A DNA stretch of 64,000 nucleotides from Chrysopilus asiliformis (Eukaryota; Arthropoda; Insecta; Diptera; Rhagionidae): NCBI GenBank assembly GCA_964034945.1, contig OZ035962.1, forward strand, positions 84,403,942 to 84,467,941. Direction: 5' to 3'. Positions within the stretch are counted from its first letter, which is position 1; each line of letters begins with the position of its first letter. Shown piece after piece: positions 1-12,200 of the stretch. The position numbers were made by a program, and so were the translations under genes. Below the pieces are notes generated by a model. It saw only the letters and a program-made list of their open reading frames with translations, was not told the origin of the DNA and ran no database searches.

Positions 1-770
1 TTGGTGATGATGCGACATGAAAAGTATGTTTGATTTTAATGATTCTTCTTGTCGTTTGAAATTCAAATGGAAATCCAAAAAAAGTTTTGTTGTTAATTTG
101 TCACAGCCGACATCGACATCGACATCATAGACTTTGTATGAATTTTTGACCATATGTGCTCAACGACGACGACGTGCGCCAGTGGCATTTTTGCGTAGGC
201 TTCCCTGATGGCTGGCGCCATTTCACTGTTTTCACCTTTTTAAGAAGCAATTTACCTGAATTTTTTTCTGTTACTATTACTAACCGTGATCATCGTGTAA
301 CTCTGACGAAAATGCCATGTGAATACTTAAAACATCTGTACTGAATGCGGTGTGCCGATTGTTAGTTTTGTTTTATTTCGCTCTTGTTAAAAGCTTAGAT
401 TTTAAGAAAAATAAATTTTAAATATCAATTGGTAGACATCAATGACAATCAAGAGATTTTGTCTGCGGTTTTAATCGATTTCGGCATAGGTTTTCGACAC
501 AAAGGAGTGTGGCGCCAACTAAACGAATGTGGCGTGGGCCATTGGCGTTATTCATCGAAAAGTGCTCAAAATTTTCCTGGAAATTTTATGAAATTATTCA
601 GTGTTATTTCAAGTCTTCACTTGCATAATAATTAAGCCATCAAGAAATGACAGCTTTGCATAAGATTTAGATTCTTCTGATGACTAACAAGACAGAAATT
701 GTCGATTAATTTTTTAAGTTGCACCGAAACTGAAGTGAAGGGTTTATCCTGAAATTGCAGAAAATGCTAA
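1..770. other. AT-rich non-coding stretch
   Basis: No supported gene. Short open frames at 156-344 and 429-635 have no splice context or recognisable motif and are treated as chance. A small CGACAT-type tandem run lies at about 111-128. Confidence 0.5.
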
Positions 771-779
771 TAGGTGCAG

Positions 780-1330
780 CCAAAGCCTTTTTAAAAGCTT
801 TTATATAGCTTTCCTTCGTATCTGTCTGTTTTCTTGTCAGTTTGTTTGTCAGTTTGTCTGTCAGTTTTTTTGTCAGTTTGTTTGTCAGTTTGTTTGTCAA
901 TTTGTTTGTCAGTTTGTTTGTCAATTTGTTTCTCGGTCTGTTTGTCTGTCGGGGTCAAATCTGGCAATCTAATTTTGACCCACTTCCGCTCATCCGATTG
1001 ACTTGAAATTCGCACACATACGTAAGTCCGATGACAGAACAATATTTTTACTATTTGATCCCTGTAAAGACAAAGAAAGGTCCTGTAAGGATACCGTCAT
1101 TATTCTTTTCCTCAAATTTTCCGGAAAAAAATCTTATCTGAGGATTTTTGGGGTCGCTGAATCCGCCTTTGACATTAAGAAGTTTGTAACGGTAACGGAA
1201 GATCCTATTAGGATGACGTGATTATCATTTTATTCAAAGTTTTCGAAAAAAGTCTCATCTGGGGATTGTTGAATTCGATCCTGCAGTTAAAAAGTCAGTA
1301 AAAATATCTCAAAGACGACAAGGAGATATA
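780..1330 (-). repeat. Dispersed repeat with a degenerate GTCAGTTTGTTT array
   Basis: A run of TTTGTCAG/TGTCTGTC units fills about 826-952. It is followed by a body with the theme 'TTGACTTGAAATTCGCACA', which resembles the body next to the TCTG arrays near 5.5, 26.1, 45.3 and 46.6 kb. Two internal sub-repeats (about 1060-1150 and 1185-1265) share the 'CTGTAAGGAT...CCGTCATTAT...TCATCTGNGGATT' theme. The lysine/threonine-rich frames on the minus strand here are artefacts of the array. Confidence 0.6.
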
Positions 1331-1384
1331 ATCGAAGACTAGAAAGTATAAACAAGTGTGATGAAAGAAAGACAACATTTTGGT

Positions 1385-1460
1385 TTTAAATAAAATAAAA
1401 AAATATTTTTTTTAAATAAAAAATATTTTTTTTTAAATAAAATTTTTTTTTTTGAAATAA
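1385..1460. repeat. (A/T)-rich simple repeat
   Basis: Alternating AAATAAA and poly-T blocks (about three units of AAATAAAATATTTTTTTT-like sequence). Low complexity; no other signal. Confidence 0.7.
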
Positions 1461-1483
1461 AATAAAAATTCTATTGGAATTTT

Positions 1484-1552
1484 AGCCTGTTTCTAGCACG
1501 GAAGCTGGTTCACCGTCATCAGAGCCTGATTTACCAGCTTCCATGCAGGCTT
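1484..1552. repeat. Short imperfect hairpin
   Basis: AGCCTG...GAAGCTGGT pairs with ACCAGCTTC...CAGGCT, giving a two-step stem around a loop of about 20 bases. It is GC-rich against the background. It may be the remnant of a small foldback element; no target duplication was seen. Confidence 0.5.
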
Positions 1553-1775
1553 ACTGGATTTGGAAACGAGCAACTTTTGAAACACACCCTCTCAGGCTTT
1601 CAAAATTTTCTCGAATAATTTCGAAGCGTTAAAATTGCCTCACACTTTGTACGCGGCGACTCCCCCCATCCCACCTCCCACTCATCACCCGCTCTTTATC
1701 GGTAGTCTGTCCCGGATTCACACAAAAAAAAATTGCTAAACAACCGATGTTTTCACGACATTTGTCAACAGCCAA

Positions 1776-2047
1776 CACTCAGAAAAATGTTCAGGTCAAC
1801 TTTTTGTCAGGTTAACTCTGACCTTACAGAGGTTTATGTAAGCCAGCTAGCGGTCAGAGTTAACCTATCTAAGGTCAACTCGTGCAGCTCCCAATGCCCT
1901 ACTTCACCTGCTGGTGGCTTAATTTCAGAATTTCTCCGACCACAGGTCAACTCAGTTTTACTTGCCCACATGCAGGCGAACGCGCGCCTGCCCGAGGCCA
2001 ATTACGCCGTATGTAGGTCGTCGAGTTAACCTCAATTTTTCTGAGTG
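1776..2047. mobile_element. MITE with CACTCAGAAAAAT terminal inverted repeats
   Basis: The left end CACTCAGAAAAATGTT and the right end AATTTTTCTGAGTG are inverted copies of at least 13 bases. The inner sequence repeats GGTCAACT/GTTAACCT in both orientations, extending the palindromic character. The 272 bp interior is more GC-rich than the flanks and has a 98-codon open frame (1733-2029) with no transposase motif. No convincing target duplication. The superfamily is undetermined. Confidence 0.7.
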
Positions 2048-2117
2048 AACATCACGTTTGATGTAAATGCTGTGATGGGGTAGAAATTGCAATTGTATCA
2101 GATTTCTTAGTATTGTA

Positions 2118-2353
2118 TATATGAATCCCTCGAGTTACGCAGTTAATTGGTTCTGCGTAAGTCGAAACCGCGTAAGTGGAGACTCAGGATTAGTGCAAAA
2201 CAATACATACCTATTATCTTTTTTATATAAAAATATTTATTAAATACAAATTGCTCCAAAATCGTACCGCGTAACTCGAGCACTGCCGCAATTTTCTTCC
2301 GCGCAACTCGAAATTCGCGTAACTCAAGTACCGCGTAACTCGAAGGATACCTG
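2118..2353. mobile_element. pogo/Tigger-like MITE (degenerate)
   Basis: The left end ATCCCTCGAGTTACGC and the right end GCGTAACTCGAAGGATACCTG are inverted versions of the 'CAGGTATCCTTCGAGTTACG' type of terminus seen in pogo-like non-autonomous elements. Further CGCGTAACTCGA motifs repeat in the right third. The left terminus is eroded so its exact edge is uncertain. No coding capacity. Confidence 0.65.
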
Positions 2354-3966
2354 CACTATCACTAAATGTTGAGTAAAATTGGGTCTCAAATTGATTTACT
2401 CCACCGTAATTATTTTCCAGCAGTTTTCCTAAAAATTTGCTGGTGTTTTCCCGGAGATTTTTGTTCCGTCATGTCTGGAAAAATTATCGCATTTCCTGAT
2501 CAATTTACGATGAAAATTTTATTCATTACTATTATACGCGGTATGGTTTTTACGACGTAATCTTGACCCAGTTTTGTTAAATCAAATTTACTACCATATC
2601 ATCAGAAAAATTGAGAAATGTCTTTTCATTGACACCCAAATCAAAAACAAATAAAGTGCGTAATTTTTTTTCTGTGTTGGCCTTTAACTGCAATTACTAC
2701 TAATGTGTTTTAATTGAACGTATCGAATTACAATTTTATCCTTCAACAATGAAATTGGTATCAGTAAATGTCATTGCCTTTCTCAGTCTGATAACAAATA
2801 ATATCTGACTTTCTCTTAAAATACCAACCGCTCCTAATCAGCCACATTGTAAATAAATTTCTCACATCGGTGGCGTCAATTTTATAGCATGGATATTCAA
2901 AAAAACTGATCGTTAAAGCGTCTGCCGTCAGGGAAAAAAATTAGTTATCGTTTGCTAAAAAAAAATATCTAAAAGTGCGAGTGGTTTAGATATGGCAATT
3001 AAAAGGCCCCAAAGGGTGGAAAAGTTATAAATAAACAAAACTTTAATAAAAATCAATGTTTTTTTTTACAAAAGCAGAAAAAAATTTTTCAATCAAAAGC
3101 CAATTCTGTAAACAAACAATTCGATCTTGTGCAGTTTGTAAATTGCAAGTGTCGATCACTGATAAAATATTTTGCGGTGATGTTTGATATCAACTGGAAA
3201 ACATGAATCAATAATAAAAAATTGACACGGGAAATTCGAATAGCAGAAGCAAATAGAAAATTTCCACCAAACAAACAAAATTCCATTATGAGATCGATGA
3301 ACACTGATCACGTCAATTATCGAATTTTTTGATGATCATTCAATGAGTTCATGCTTCAATACAAGTTATCGCTTTGACTGTATATTTTTTTCGATATTTG
3401 TAAAAATTATCATATTTATTGTTAATTTGACAATTGATTGTATATTTTTTAAATCAGAGGAAATATCTCTTCAGTAGTTTTTATTGTAAAGCCAAATTCT
3501 CCGTGGTCAAGAGTAATCTCAGAATACTTAGAATAAGTGAGTGTTTTGATCGAAATCCGACGGTAAGGGGACTGTACTTTTCAAATTTTTCTCATTAAAA
3601 TAGCAATCTTGACCATTTTGATCCCAATTTTAATCCCAATAATTAAAATCTAAATCCCAAACTTTTCACTGATCTTATGTGGGATATTAAATATGAAATT
3701 ATATCAATTTTCGTCTAAGACTTGGTCATCTTAAATACGTCCTCATATAGTAATAGTTAGAAATTCCGTGATGATCATGCTGAAAAAGTGTTCTCGAGTA
3801 AACACAAGTAAATTATTACCCCTTATATGATCGTCATGTGTGGCATACACAGCACACTTACTAATATCTAAAAAGAAATATATAATATGGCACGATCATT
3901 TAGAAATTGTACGCGGTTGTGACATCTTTTGTATAACAACGCGATCTTCAATATCTTTTTGTTCGT
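2354..3966. other. AT-rich stretch without recognised features
   Basis: Read on both strands. Only short open frames (2366-2560, 3089-3304) of low-complexity composition. No terminal repeats, tRNA-like boxes or convincing exon signals. Confidence 0.5.
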
Positions 3967-4305
3967 TCAGTTTTCAGCTGTTCGTTTTGTTGTACTTAGT
4001 TTGCTTAAATAATTAAATATTTGTTCATCTAATGTCTTCATAAATAGTTTTAATTGATTTTTGCGTTGTGATTTGCTCTTTTTGGGATTCATTGCGCTAT
4101 CATTGTAGGTTAAATGGATTTTTTTACCATAATTTTTTCCTAAATCTTTTTTTTTGTTAAATTTAGCTCCGTTTTTGGTGATATTTGCTCGTGGCGGTAA
4201 GTTCAAATCATTGAAATCGTCAAGTTTGACGAGTGAATTGGTAGCTTTGATTTGTTGAACATTTTTATGTAAAACTTTTTGATATTGACAAAGCGTGGCT
4301 GCTGT
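3967..4305 (-). CDS. Possible terminal coding exon, lysine/asparagine-rich, function unknown
   Basis: On the minus strand the frame is open from about 4305 down to a TGA at 3967-3969, roughly 112 codons. It has no ATG near its 5' edge, but an acceptor-like 'TTTTTGAACAG' ends at about 4304, so it could be a last exon. The product would be basic and hydrophilic. A KLDDFNDLNLPPRA segment lies about a quarter of the way in, and two short lysine-rich clusters (NKKKDLGKNYGKK, NPKKSKSQRK) follow. No domain is recognised. A frame of this length can arise by chance in AT-rich DNA, so the call is weak. No upstream exon was identified. Confidence 0.22.
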   Translation of the reverse strand, partial: TAATLCQYQKVLHKNVQQIKATNSLVKLDDFNDLNLPPRANITKNGAKFNKKKDLGKNYGKKIHLTYNDSAMNPKKSKSQRKNQLKLFMKTLDEQIFNYLSKLSTTKRTAEN

Positions 4306-4459
4306 TCAAAAACGTACTGTGCCGTCATAAATTATATGTTAATTTACATAAAATTGGCATAATTTTTACGTCCGCTTTTAAAAATGGTTAGTAGGTTTCT
4401 AGAGTAAATTTTGCAAAAGGCCTTGATTTGATTGATAAAATGTTTGTTTAAATAAATAT

Positions 4460-4990
4460 ATTTGTATGGGAGAAGGGGGAAGGACTTTGATGTATGGAAC
4501 GGTTATGTAAAATCATATTCTAAACAGATCTTACCTTTAGAAATAATACGACTGACCGTTTTCGAGAATATAGAAAAAAGTATGCAATTTGTTTGGGGAG
4601 GGGGGAAAGGAGTGGTCCAACTGGATTTTGATGTATTGATGTTGATGTTTTGATTTTGATGTATAGAATTTTGATGTATGGAGCGTTTATGTTGAATCAT
4701 ATCCTAAAAACATTTTGTCTTTATAAAAAAAAGAGAAAACTGAAAGAACGTATTCCATTTTATGGGGGAGCGGGGAAGGAATGGTGAAACTGGATTTAAA
4801 TATGTGTATGTTATGTGAAATCCCTTTTACCTTTATAAATTTTCCAATACGACTCACCGTTTTCGAGAAAATTGTAAAAAAACTGTCTCGTTAAATGGAG
4901 TGGGGAAGAAATGGTCCGATTTTGCCCGCTATACCAAAACCCCCGTTAAAGCTCGTCAAATATAGCAGATATATATTTCAGATATATCGG
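4460..4990 (+). repeat. Dispersed repeat family A, copy 1
   Basis: The copy carries the family signatures 'TTGGATTTTGATGTATGGA', 'AAATCATATTCTAAAC' and 'CCGTTTTCGAGAAAAT', separated by G-rich 'GGGGAGGGGG' spacers. The module occurs two to three times in tandem within the copy. Other copies are near 5.4, 20.1, 20.7, 23.8, 26.4, 43.4 and 61.8 kb. No coding function; long minus-strand frames in this family (for example at 43399-43764) are by-products of the repeat. Confidence 0.8.
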
Positions 4991-5149
4991 GTCAGGGGGC
5001 CAAAAGATTGGGGAGGGGAAGAGAGGCATTTTTTTTGAGTTATGTGCTCTCTAAAGTGTCCTCTCCCTCGGTCTAATGGAGTAAACTACATAAAAAGCCA
5101 TTGATTGTTTTACGATATAGTAAATAGTTGAGGGATTCATTGATGAAGA

Positions 5150-5166
5150 GGGGGGGGGGGGGGGGG
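5150..5166 (+). repeat. Poly-G tract (17 G)
   Basis: An uninterrupted run of 17 guanines. Prone to sequencing error and capable of quadruplex formation. Confidence 0.9.
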
Positions 5167-5388
5167 AGATTCCTGCTGTCAACATGATTAAACATTTCTG
5201 CGCCATCCCAAGCAATCTATGCAATGTTCTCCGTTGAGGGGCTCAAAAGTTATAGGGCAACATTCTTCTTTGACAGCGAAAAAAAATCTTTTTTGGGAAA
5301 TCGTATAAAAAACTAATTTTAAACCGGGAAAAGATAGAACAGAAACCAAAAAAAAACATTATAGGTTGAAACTATCTGTGAATGTTTA

Positions 5389-5521
5389 TACCCGTATGGT
5401 GAAACCAAAGGGTATATTAACTTTGCTTTACCGTTTGTAACGCCAAGATCCCGTCATCGCACAAAAAAATGAATTACATCAGTGTGTTTAGAATGATAAA
5501 AATATTTAATTTTTGCATGTC

Positions 5522-5556
<35 letters not shown>

Positions 5557-5907
5557 TTGTCTCTGGCGCGGATTGCGGGCGCACGGATTGAGCTAGAGAC
5601 TTGAAAGTTTGCACAGATCCGTTTTTCATAAAATGCGAGGCTAAGTTCGTTAATGGGCAAAAATGGACCATTAGAGGGGGTGCCCCCCATACGAACGAAA
5701 ACGATTTTTGTAAATATCGCAAAAACGGTGCATCTCATCAAAAAAGTCCAAGAACAAAAGTTATTTAGAATATGATTTTACATAAAACACCCATACATCA
5801 AAATCCGATTGGAATAAATTTAAAAAAAACCTTATTGGAAAGTTTGACTTCAAAGTGGAATTTTGGTATAACTGTTCGAATTTTGATACGAATATCACCA
5901 TACGGGT
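5389..5907 (-). repeat. Family A copy 2, bounded by ACCCGTATGGTGA inverted repeats
   Basis: The left edge ATACCCGTATGGTGA recurs inverted as TCACCATACGGGT at 5895-5907, so the unit is about 519 bp with 13 bp inverted ends. Inside, reading left to right, are a GTTTGTAACGC motif, a (GTCTGTCC)n microsatellite (5518-5563), the conserved 'GAGCTAGAGACTTGAAA' box, and the family A body in reverse. This order resembles fly repeats that begin TATACCC and run into TCTG tracts. Confidence 0.7.
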
Positions 5908-8329
5908 CTCCAATGATTGCCAGATTGGCAATTATAGCTTTTGTTATGTTTTTACATTCAAATAATTCCATCCAAAAGGGGTTTTTTTTACCCAGTTACA
6001 AGCCAGCCTCTAGTTTGAAAGCTGGAAGGCCTTCATCAGATGCAGCCTTAGCCAATTAAAATACCTTCTTTTATCTTTTTATTTTTACAAATTGGTGCCA
6101 TATTTGTATGTGATACCGGGAAATTGTGGATTATTCTTAAATTATTTGAACACTCTGTTTTTCATTGTTCTTTAAAAAAAACATCATAAATATATCAAAA
6201 TTTTTGATAAATCTGACTTCTTATCTTCGATATTTAATCATTTTTTTCAGCTTCAGCTTTCTGCCAAATATTTTTGCCAATTCGAAATTAAAGCCCTCGT
6301 ATTTCCTATTAATTTGGATAACAAAAACAATTTGACCACAAGTAATTTACTACGGAGTTTTCTAAAGTATTATTTGTTTTGTTGCGAAAGTTTTCGATCA
6401 TAAGATTTTCTAGGAATTTATCGCATTGAATCCATACTTTTTTCATTGTTTGAAACGTTCAAAAATTTGCGCAATTCTCAAATTTAAGCAATTTTTTGTT
6501 CATTTTTGCTGAAACAATTGAATGATTTTATCATTACGCTTGAAACCAGCGAGAAGTAAGAAAAAAAAACTGATTCTTTGGAAACCGATTCTGTTTTCCT
6601 CCATTACAGAACAATTATTTTATTTCAATTGCGCAAAAGACTGGAAAGTAAAGCGCGTGCGTTTCAATATTTTCGACCAGAAAATGTTTAGCCTAAAAAA
6701 ATACTAAGAATAAGAGCTTCAAATAAAACAAGAGCTTCAAAAAAGGTAATCAAGTATTATTTTTAGAAGGAAAAACTTTTTTTTTTAGAAATTTTCTCGA
6801 TATTGGTTAAAAGTTAGGAACCATTTGGCTTGATAATTTATATTAGATAACCTCTACTTATCATTTTATAACAATTATTTAATCAATCGTAAAAAAAAAA
6901 ATATTTCAGAAATTATCAAATTTTCCCGAGTCATCTATCAAAATCTCGTATCAAATTTATTTTAGCGCCTCTTTATAAATCTACAGATAGATCTTTTCGA
7001 TACTCAATCGCCCCTATTTTTTTTTGTTGGTGACATTTTTCGCATTTATTTTTATTTTTAGTCGATTTCAGTAGAAATATATCACCATATTTAGCTTGTG
7101 CCACGGTAGCAACCGCAAGAATTTTACCTTTTTCGTAAAATAATGTTTTTGGAAGATTCCGAAACGTCTGAAAATGATTTCTAGGCAGTCAAATTGACAT
7201 AAAATAAAATTGATCATGTTGAAAGTCAAATCACGTCTTCATCTGCGGTTATTTTGCCAAAATAATATCGTCTGGTTAAATTATCTCTGGAGTCAGGCAA
7301 TAAAATCGCAAATTAGATTATTTTTGTTGTTGTTGAATTAATTAAGCATTAAAAGGTAATAAATTTGGAATGATTTTTGAAAAAAAAAAGTGAACAAAAT
7401 AAATCTTGATTCTGACTAAAAACCACTTTTACGATCAAAGTGTATTTAATGTTGGCGATCACGTTTAACATAGTTTCAAATATTAATGTGCGTTTGGCGC
7501 TCACTTGGTGCCGTTATTTTTGTCTCACTCTAAGTTGAAATTTCACAATATCTAAATTTGGTTACATGAAAATTCGGAAAAACAATCGCAATCGATATCG
7601 ATCTAATTAGAAACTTACAACAATCCGAATTTCGTTGGCCATTGCGTCTTATCACCAGCCAATTACGTGTGCAAATACAATGTTTTAGTATTTTTTTTTG
7701 AGCGGTAGATATAACGACTTTTCGGCACCCACCTGGAAATTTGGATGTTTGTAAATATCTGCCTCTGACAACACGCTAACAAAATTTGCTTCTTAAGCGG
7801 GTACCTTATCGGGGTTTGTCTTTTTGTTTTTTCTACAAGTTTTTTTTTTATTTCTTTCTTTTTTGGAAAATGCCGCTTTGTAGAGATAACAGAATTTAAT
7901 ATTTATATGGAGTGAAAATGAAATACTGTTTTGTTTTTATTTTGTTTTTCATGACTTTTGTTATTCTTTGCAGTTGACATTGTGTTTATTTGAAAATTAG
8001 CTTTTGTGTACAACACAACCAAAAAAAAAGGTTAATAAGTGATTATTGATTTGAATGTCACTTCGAACGAAGATGGATTATCATTTAATTAAGGAAAAAA
8101 ATGTCAATTAATTGATATTACGAGTAATACTATGACTTTCCGTATAATCACTACGACTAGAGTAAGTTATTTAATACCATAATTTGTGTGTCAATTTATG
8201 ATTATGGAAAGTAACTCTTTTTTTAAATTTTATCAGCTCTAATTTCGAGAATTGGAATATCCACGAAACAAAATGCAATAAGCTGGGATCTGTTTTCAAA
8301 TCCTTTCATATTGGGGTTTTTCCAAAGTA
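5908..8329. other. AT-rich stretch without recognised features
   Basis: No gene, RNA or mobile element supported. Only short A/T-rich frames; poly-A and poly-T runs are common. Confidence 0.5.
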
Positions 8330-8650
8330 AATTTCACGGTGGGAAATTTGGATCGAATTTTTAAACTACACTCAACTTTGGGTTCCAAATTTTATTTTAA
8401 ATTATTTTTTAGTTGAAAAATTTTCAACCGACAGGGTTTAAAAGACGAATGATTTTAAACTTTTACGTTGAGTTTTTTAACTTTTTGGAGTCCAAATGTG
8501 CCCTTTTAAATCAACTTTTAAACCTAAAAAGTTGAAAATTTAATCCAAAGAGACGAACAATTTTGACGTTGCCAGTTTCTGTCAGAATTAGGCGAACTAT
8601 TTCAACCAATCTGAACAGGCTTTTATAGGTTTAAAGTTGTCTGCATCGAG
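8330..8650. repeat. TTTAAA/GTTGAA-rich degenerate repeat
   Basis: Many short inverted motifs (TTTAAACT, AGTTGAAAA, TTCAACCGA, TTTTAAAC) resemble the interior of the MITE at 16347-16736 and the sequence near 21530-21660. It is probably a decayed MITE; clear ends could not be found. Confidence 0.35.
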
Positions 8651-8689
8651 TTGTTGATAAAGCAAGTTTACCAGCCCGATATTGTGGAT

Positions 8690-9075
8690 CAAAATAGCTC
8701 AGTAGTTAGGCGTTCAGCCTATAAAACCAGAGGAAATAACAAAAAAAAAAAAAAAATGCGCCGCAGGCGACGTTTTTAAATGCCAAAGTCAAATGCAGCC
8801 TTAAATTGATCTAACTGTTGTCAGAGAAGAGTATCTTCATATTTTGTCCTTCAAGGGGTTTGAATTTAAAGCATTAAACTTCTAAATGTGGCCTAAAGCG
8901 TTGAATTTAACGCAGAAAACTTTTAATTGTCACCTAAATGACACTCTAGGTTATACAATCGACATAAGAATTATTTTTTGTTTGAGGCTTGAAATTTTGG
9001 GCCCCTAAATCCCCGGTGCATCGCCGCTTTTACTGTTGATGGGTAACAAAACCCTACAAATGTCGAATTTCCATT
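8690..9075 (+). mobile_element. tRNA-derived SINE, copy 1 (interrupted)
   Basis: The head (8690-8745) has an A-box-like 'TAGCTCAGTAGTTAGG' followed by tRNA-like sequence and a poly-A run. The tail (9022-9075), with 'TACTGTTGATGGGTAAC...ACCCTACAAATGT', matches the tails of copies at 16.9 and 24.5 kb. About 280 bases including an ATGCGCCGCAGGCG motif separate head and tail, so this copy seems to have taken an insertion. The second pol III box is not recognisable here. Confidence 0.5.
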
Positions 9076-9111
9076 ATCCGTAATTCTTTATCTACGCGGT
9101 TTGTTTATAAA

Positions 9112-9252
9112 AAAACGTGACGCTAATTTTGGGCTTTTTGGAGCCTCCCCCCTCATTATGTAGTTTCACGATTTTTTGTATGAAGTTCAGTATCGCCGTT
9201 CTATTACCCCAGACCGCCGTTTCTCCGAAAATTGTGTCGTATTGACAGTTCT
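9112..9252. repeat. Relic of the 'GTGACGCTAATTTTGGGC' MITE family, copy 1
   Basis: The theme is ACGTGACGCTAATTTTGGGC, TTTTTGGAGCC, CCCCC, a 'TTCACGATTTTTTGTATG' box, then an ACCCCAGACCGCC box and 'TGTGTCGTATTGACAG'. Related copies are at 13697, 22456 and 54652, and in the palindrome arms near 37010 and 37850. This layout is typical of insect MITEs that start near GGGTGTCCA. Confidence 0.55.
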
Positions 9253-12200
9253 TCAATTATGTTATCTCTAACAAAAATAATATCGGCAAGAGTTAAAATG
9301 GGGCTTTTTGTAAGTTCACTAAAATCACTACCTCTTTACCTAAGTGTCATTCCCACATGTTTACTGGTTTGAAATGTTATTCATGTGCCTTGTAAAAGTC
9401 TTCAACTCATAAAAATATATTAAATCAGGAAATTATGTTGCATACAAAACGTGCATGTGATAAAATTACAACTCAATTATGACAATCTTTGAAGGTAACG
9501 GTTCTAATGTCAAAACAACATCAGAAAACTGCCAAACAACAAAAAAAGTCAATGTTAAACGCCTGGAAAATTATTTCCCACAAAATATTTTCTATTGTTA
9601 AATGGACATTTAATTTTCTAAACAGACTGAAAGGTTATTGGTTATTAGAAATCGTTTTTTTAAACTCAATATCAACTTGAATTTTCCCTCAAGTGTATTG
9701 AGTGACACATGAAAAGTGTACAAAATGAAGATATTTTTTCTTTGGTTCGTCAAAATAGAGAGAAAGACTCAAAACGAAGTAATCTTTGTCAGCAGCTGAC
9801 GACGACGACGCACCATCAAGGAGGAAATCATCACCTGAAGTTGACACGAAACCTTTTCTCATGTGACACCTGCTGACCATGTTGGAAGCTAAAAAGTTTC
9901 ATATATGAGTTTAATATATAGGAATTTACACCGTTGAACTTTGGAGGTTGATGATGTTTCCACCACCAGCGAGCACACATCATCAGACAAGAAGAAAGCA
10001 AGATAAAATTCATCTTTGAAATAAAATGTTGTAAGGAATGATGTAGGAATAAAGCGCACTGGTATAAATATTATGAAAAACTCCCCAAACATAAATGATG
10101 GGGGAAAAAACGAGGAATCATGTAGATTTCCAGTAGATTTGGTAGCTAGAAGTCAGCATGTCAATGGTGATGACAGTCAAGATAAAAAACTAAATAACCA
10201 GTCAGCATTTCAGTGATATGAGCATATCTATTTTTGCCTTTTTTTAAACATTCTATGAAACTCTCTATGAAGGTATGATGGAGTTGATATTACAGGTAGA
10301 TATTTATGAAAAATCTACATGCATATTCGAGTATTTGTGGCAGTTTGATAGCCTAGCGATAATCAATAAATCAGAGGTCGTTCATCATGCGATAAAAGTG
10401 GTGAAAATGGCGAAGAGAGCAGGAAAACTATTTAAAAATGGTTAAAAGTATGTACCAGTTATTTGATGACGTTTTACTCAAGTGCAAATCTCATCATAGA
10501 ATCGTAAAAAGATGAGATTTAATTCAAAGCATTATGCAATATTTAAGCATCACTCTCAATCCCACCCACTTTTCAACATTAAAATTGCTGCATCGAGCAT
10601 AGTTCTGTTAATTGGAATAGGGATGGCATCAGTTAATGTCTATAGCAATGCAATTAGAACTATTCTGAAGTAGTATTCGAGTCTACTATAGCAGGGCAAT
10701 CGTGGTGAAATAGCGGTCAGTGCACAAAGTAATTGAGTTACGAAATACCTTGTTTGTAACTAGAAGAGGCACAGTACACTTGAAAGTAATTAAGTATTTG
10801 AAAGTACTTCCGTATTGACATGCACCCATTGACCTAACCTCAAATGCAACATCATGGTCGATGACACTTGAGATGTGCCGCTTGAGAATTTCGTAAAATT
10901 TCCATAAAATTTTGGGTGGCCCTCATTCTGGTTGAGGTCATTTTGCTTTGGCGACTAGTCATGTGTCTCGTGTTGGCAAAGAAAATGGGCTTTCGCTACG
11001 GTTACTGGGTTGTAAGTTATTGTGGTTTAAAGCAAACCGATATTTGCAAAAGAAAACCGATATTCTGCGGCTTCAAAATTTCATCAATTTTAATAACCGT
11101 GTGTCAAACTACTGTGCTGTGCTATAAATACTCGTAAGCATGGGTCACCGTAGGCATTTTTTCAGGGGGAGGGGGAAATTTTTTTTTTATGAGTGGGTGA
11201 CTATACTTTTTTTTGGGCTAGTTGAACAACAAATTTTATATAGAAAATAAAACTTGGTTTAGATTAAAACAAGGAAAAAATCAGGAATGTACGCCGCAGA
11301 CAGAATTTTTTAAACAGAATGCGGCGCAGGTATACACAGTCTCAAGCAAATATTAACTTATTAGTCGAAACAGAAATCGCAAATGAAAATAACAATAAAG
11401 AGAGATGCGCCACAGCTCACATTTTTTTGAGATGATACCGCTTTTGTGGGAACATGTTGAAAAAATGTGCCGCAGGCGAAAAAAATGTGCTTAAGAGTTA
11501 GCCGAAATAGAGTACGTTTTTCATATTTTGCGTGTAGTCATCCTTTTTATGGAAAAACATAGCATGCAATATGCTGTTTTTATTTGAATGTTTTTCACCT
11601 CCTGCTCAGTGGTAACCTTTTTGGTATGATGGATTGATGAAACTCACAGGGTTGATTCCTTAGCATTCAAATAATATTAAAAAAAAAAGAAAAAAATTGA
11701 GTGTACTATATTTAGCAAAATATGACTCTGTAATTTAAGTGTGGCAAATTTTTGCGCTAACATTGGTTGACGCAACAATTTGTTTCATATACCACGTATA
11801 GTACACTGGATGCTAGCTGGTTAAAATAGTTTAAACATTTTTTTTCAAAAAATAATAATTTCATTTAAAACAAAAAATTTACGGGTAATAAAAATTCACT
11901 TTGCTTCAAAAAAAAAAAAAAACTCGCATTTTCAACGCAAAAAATCGCGAAAAATCGCGAAAAAAATTTTCTAGGCAGGGGCGAAAAGGCGGAAGACAAG
12001 GCGGTTTTATGGATAGCTCTTAATTTTTAAAAAAAAAGTAGAAAGGCTTAAGAAGTGATTTTAGTTGAAAATTTCGTAAATTTTTCACTAATTTTGATGG
12101 CTTTCAATACTGTATGAAAGTATTTTCTTCATAAGAACAATTGCCTCTTAATAATTTGTCATTCAGAAATTATTTTGACAAACAAGTGACATTTTGTCAT

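Noticed and set aside
500..530. Retroviral primer-binding site suggested by TGGCGCCAACTAAACG
   Set aside because: No long terminal repeats, no polypurine tract and no gag/pol-like frames nearby.
1733..2029. 98-codon plus-strand frame
   Set aside because: It overlaps a MITE and its flank, with no transposase or other motif.
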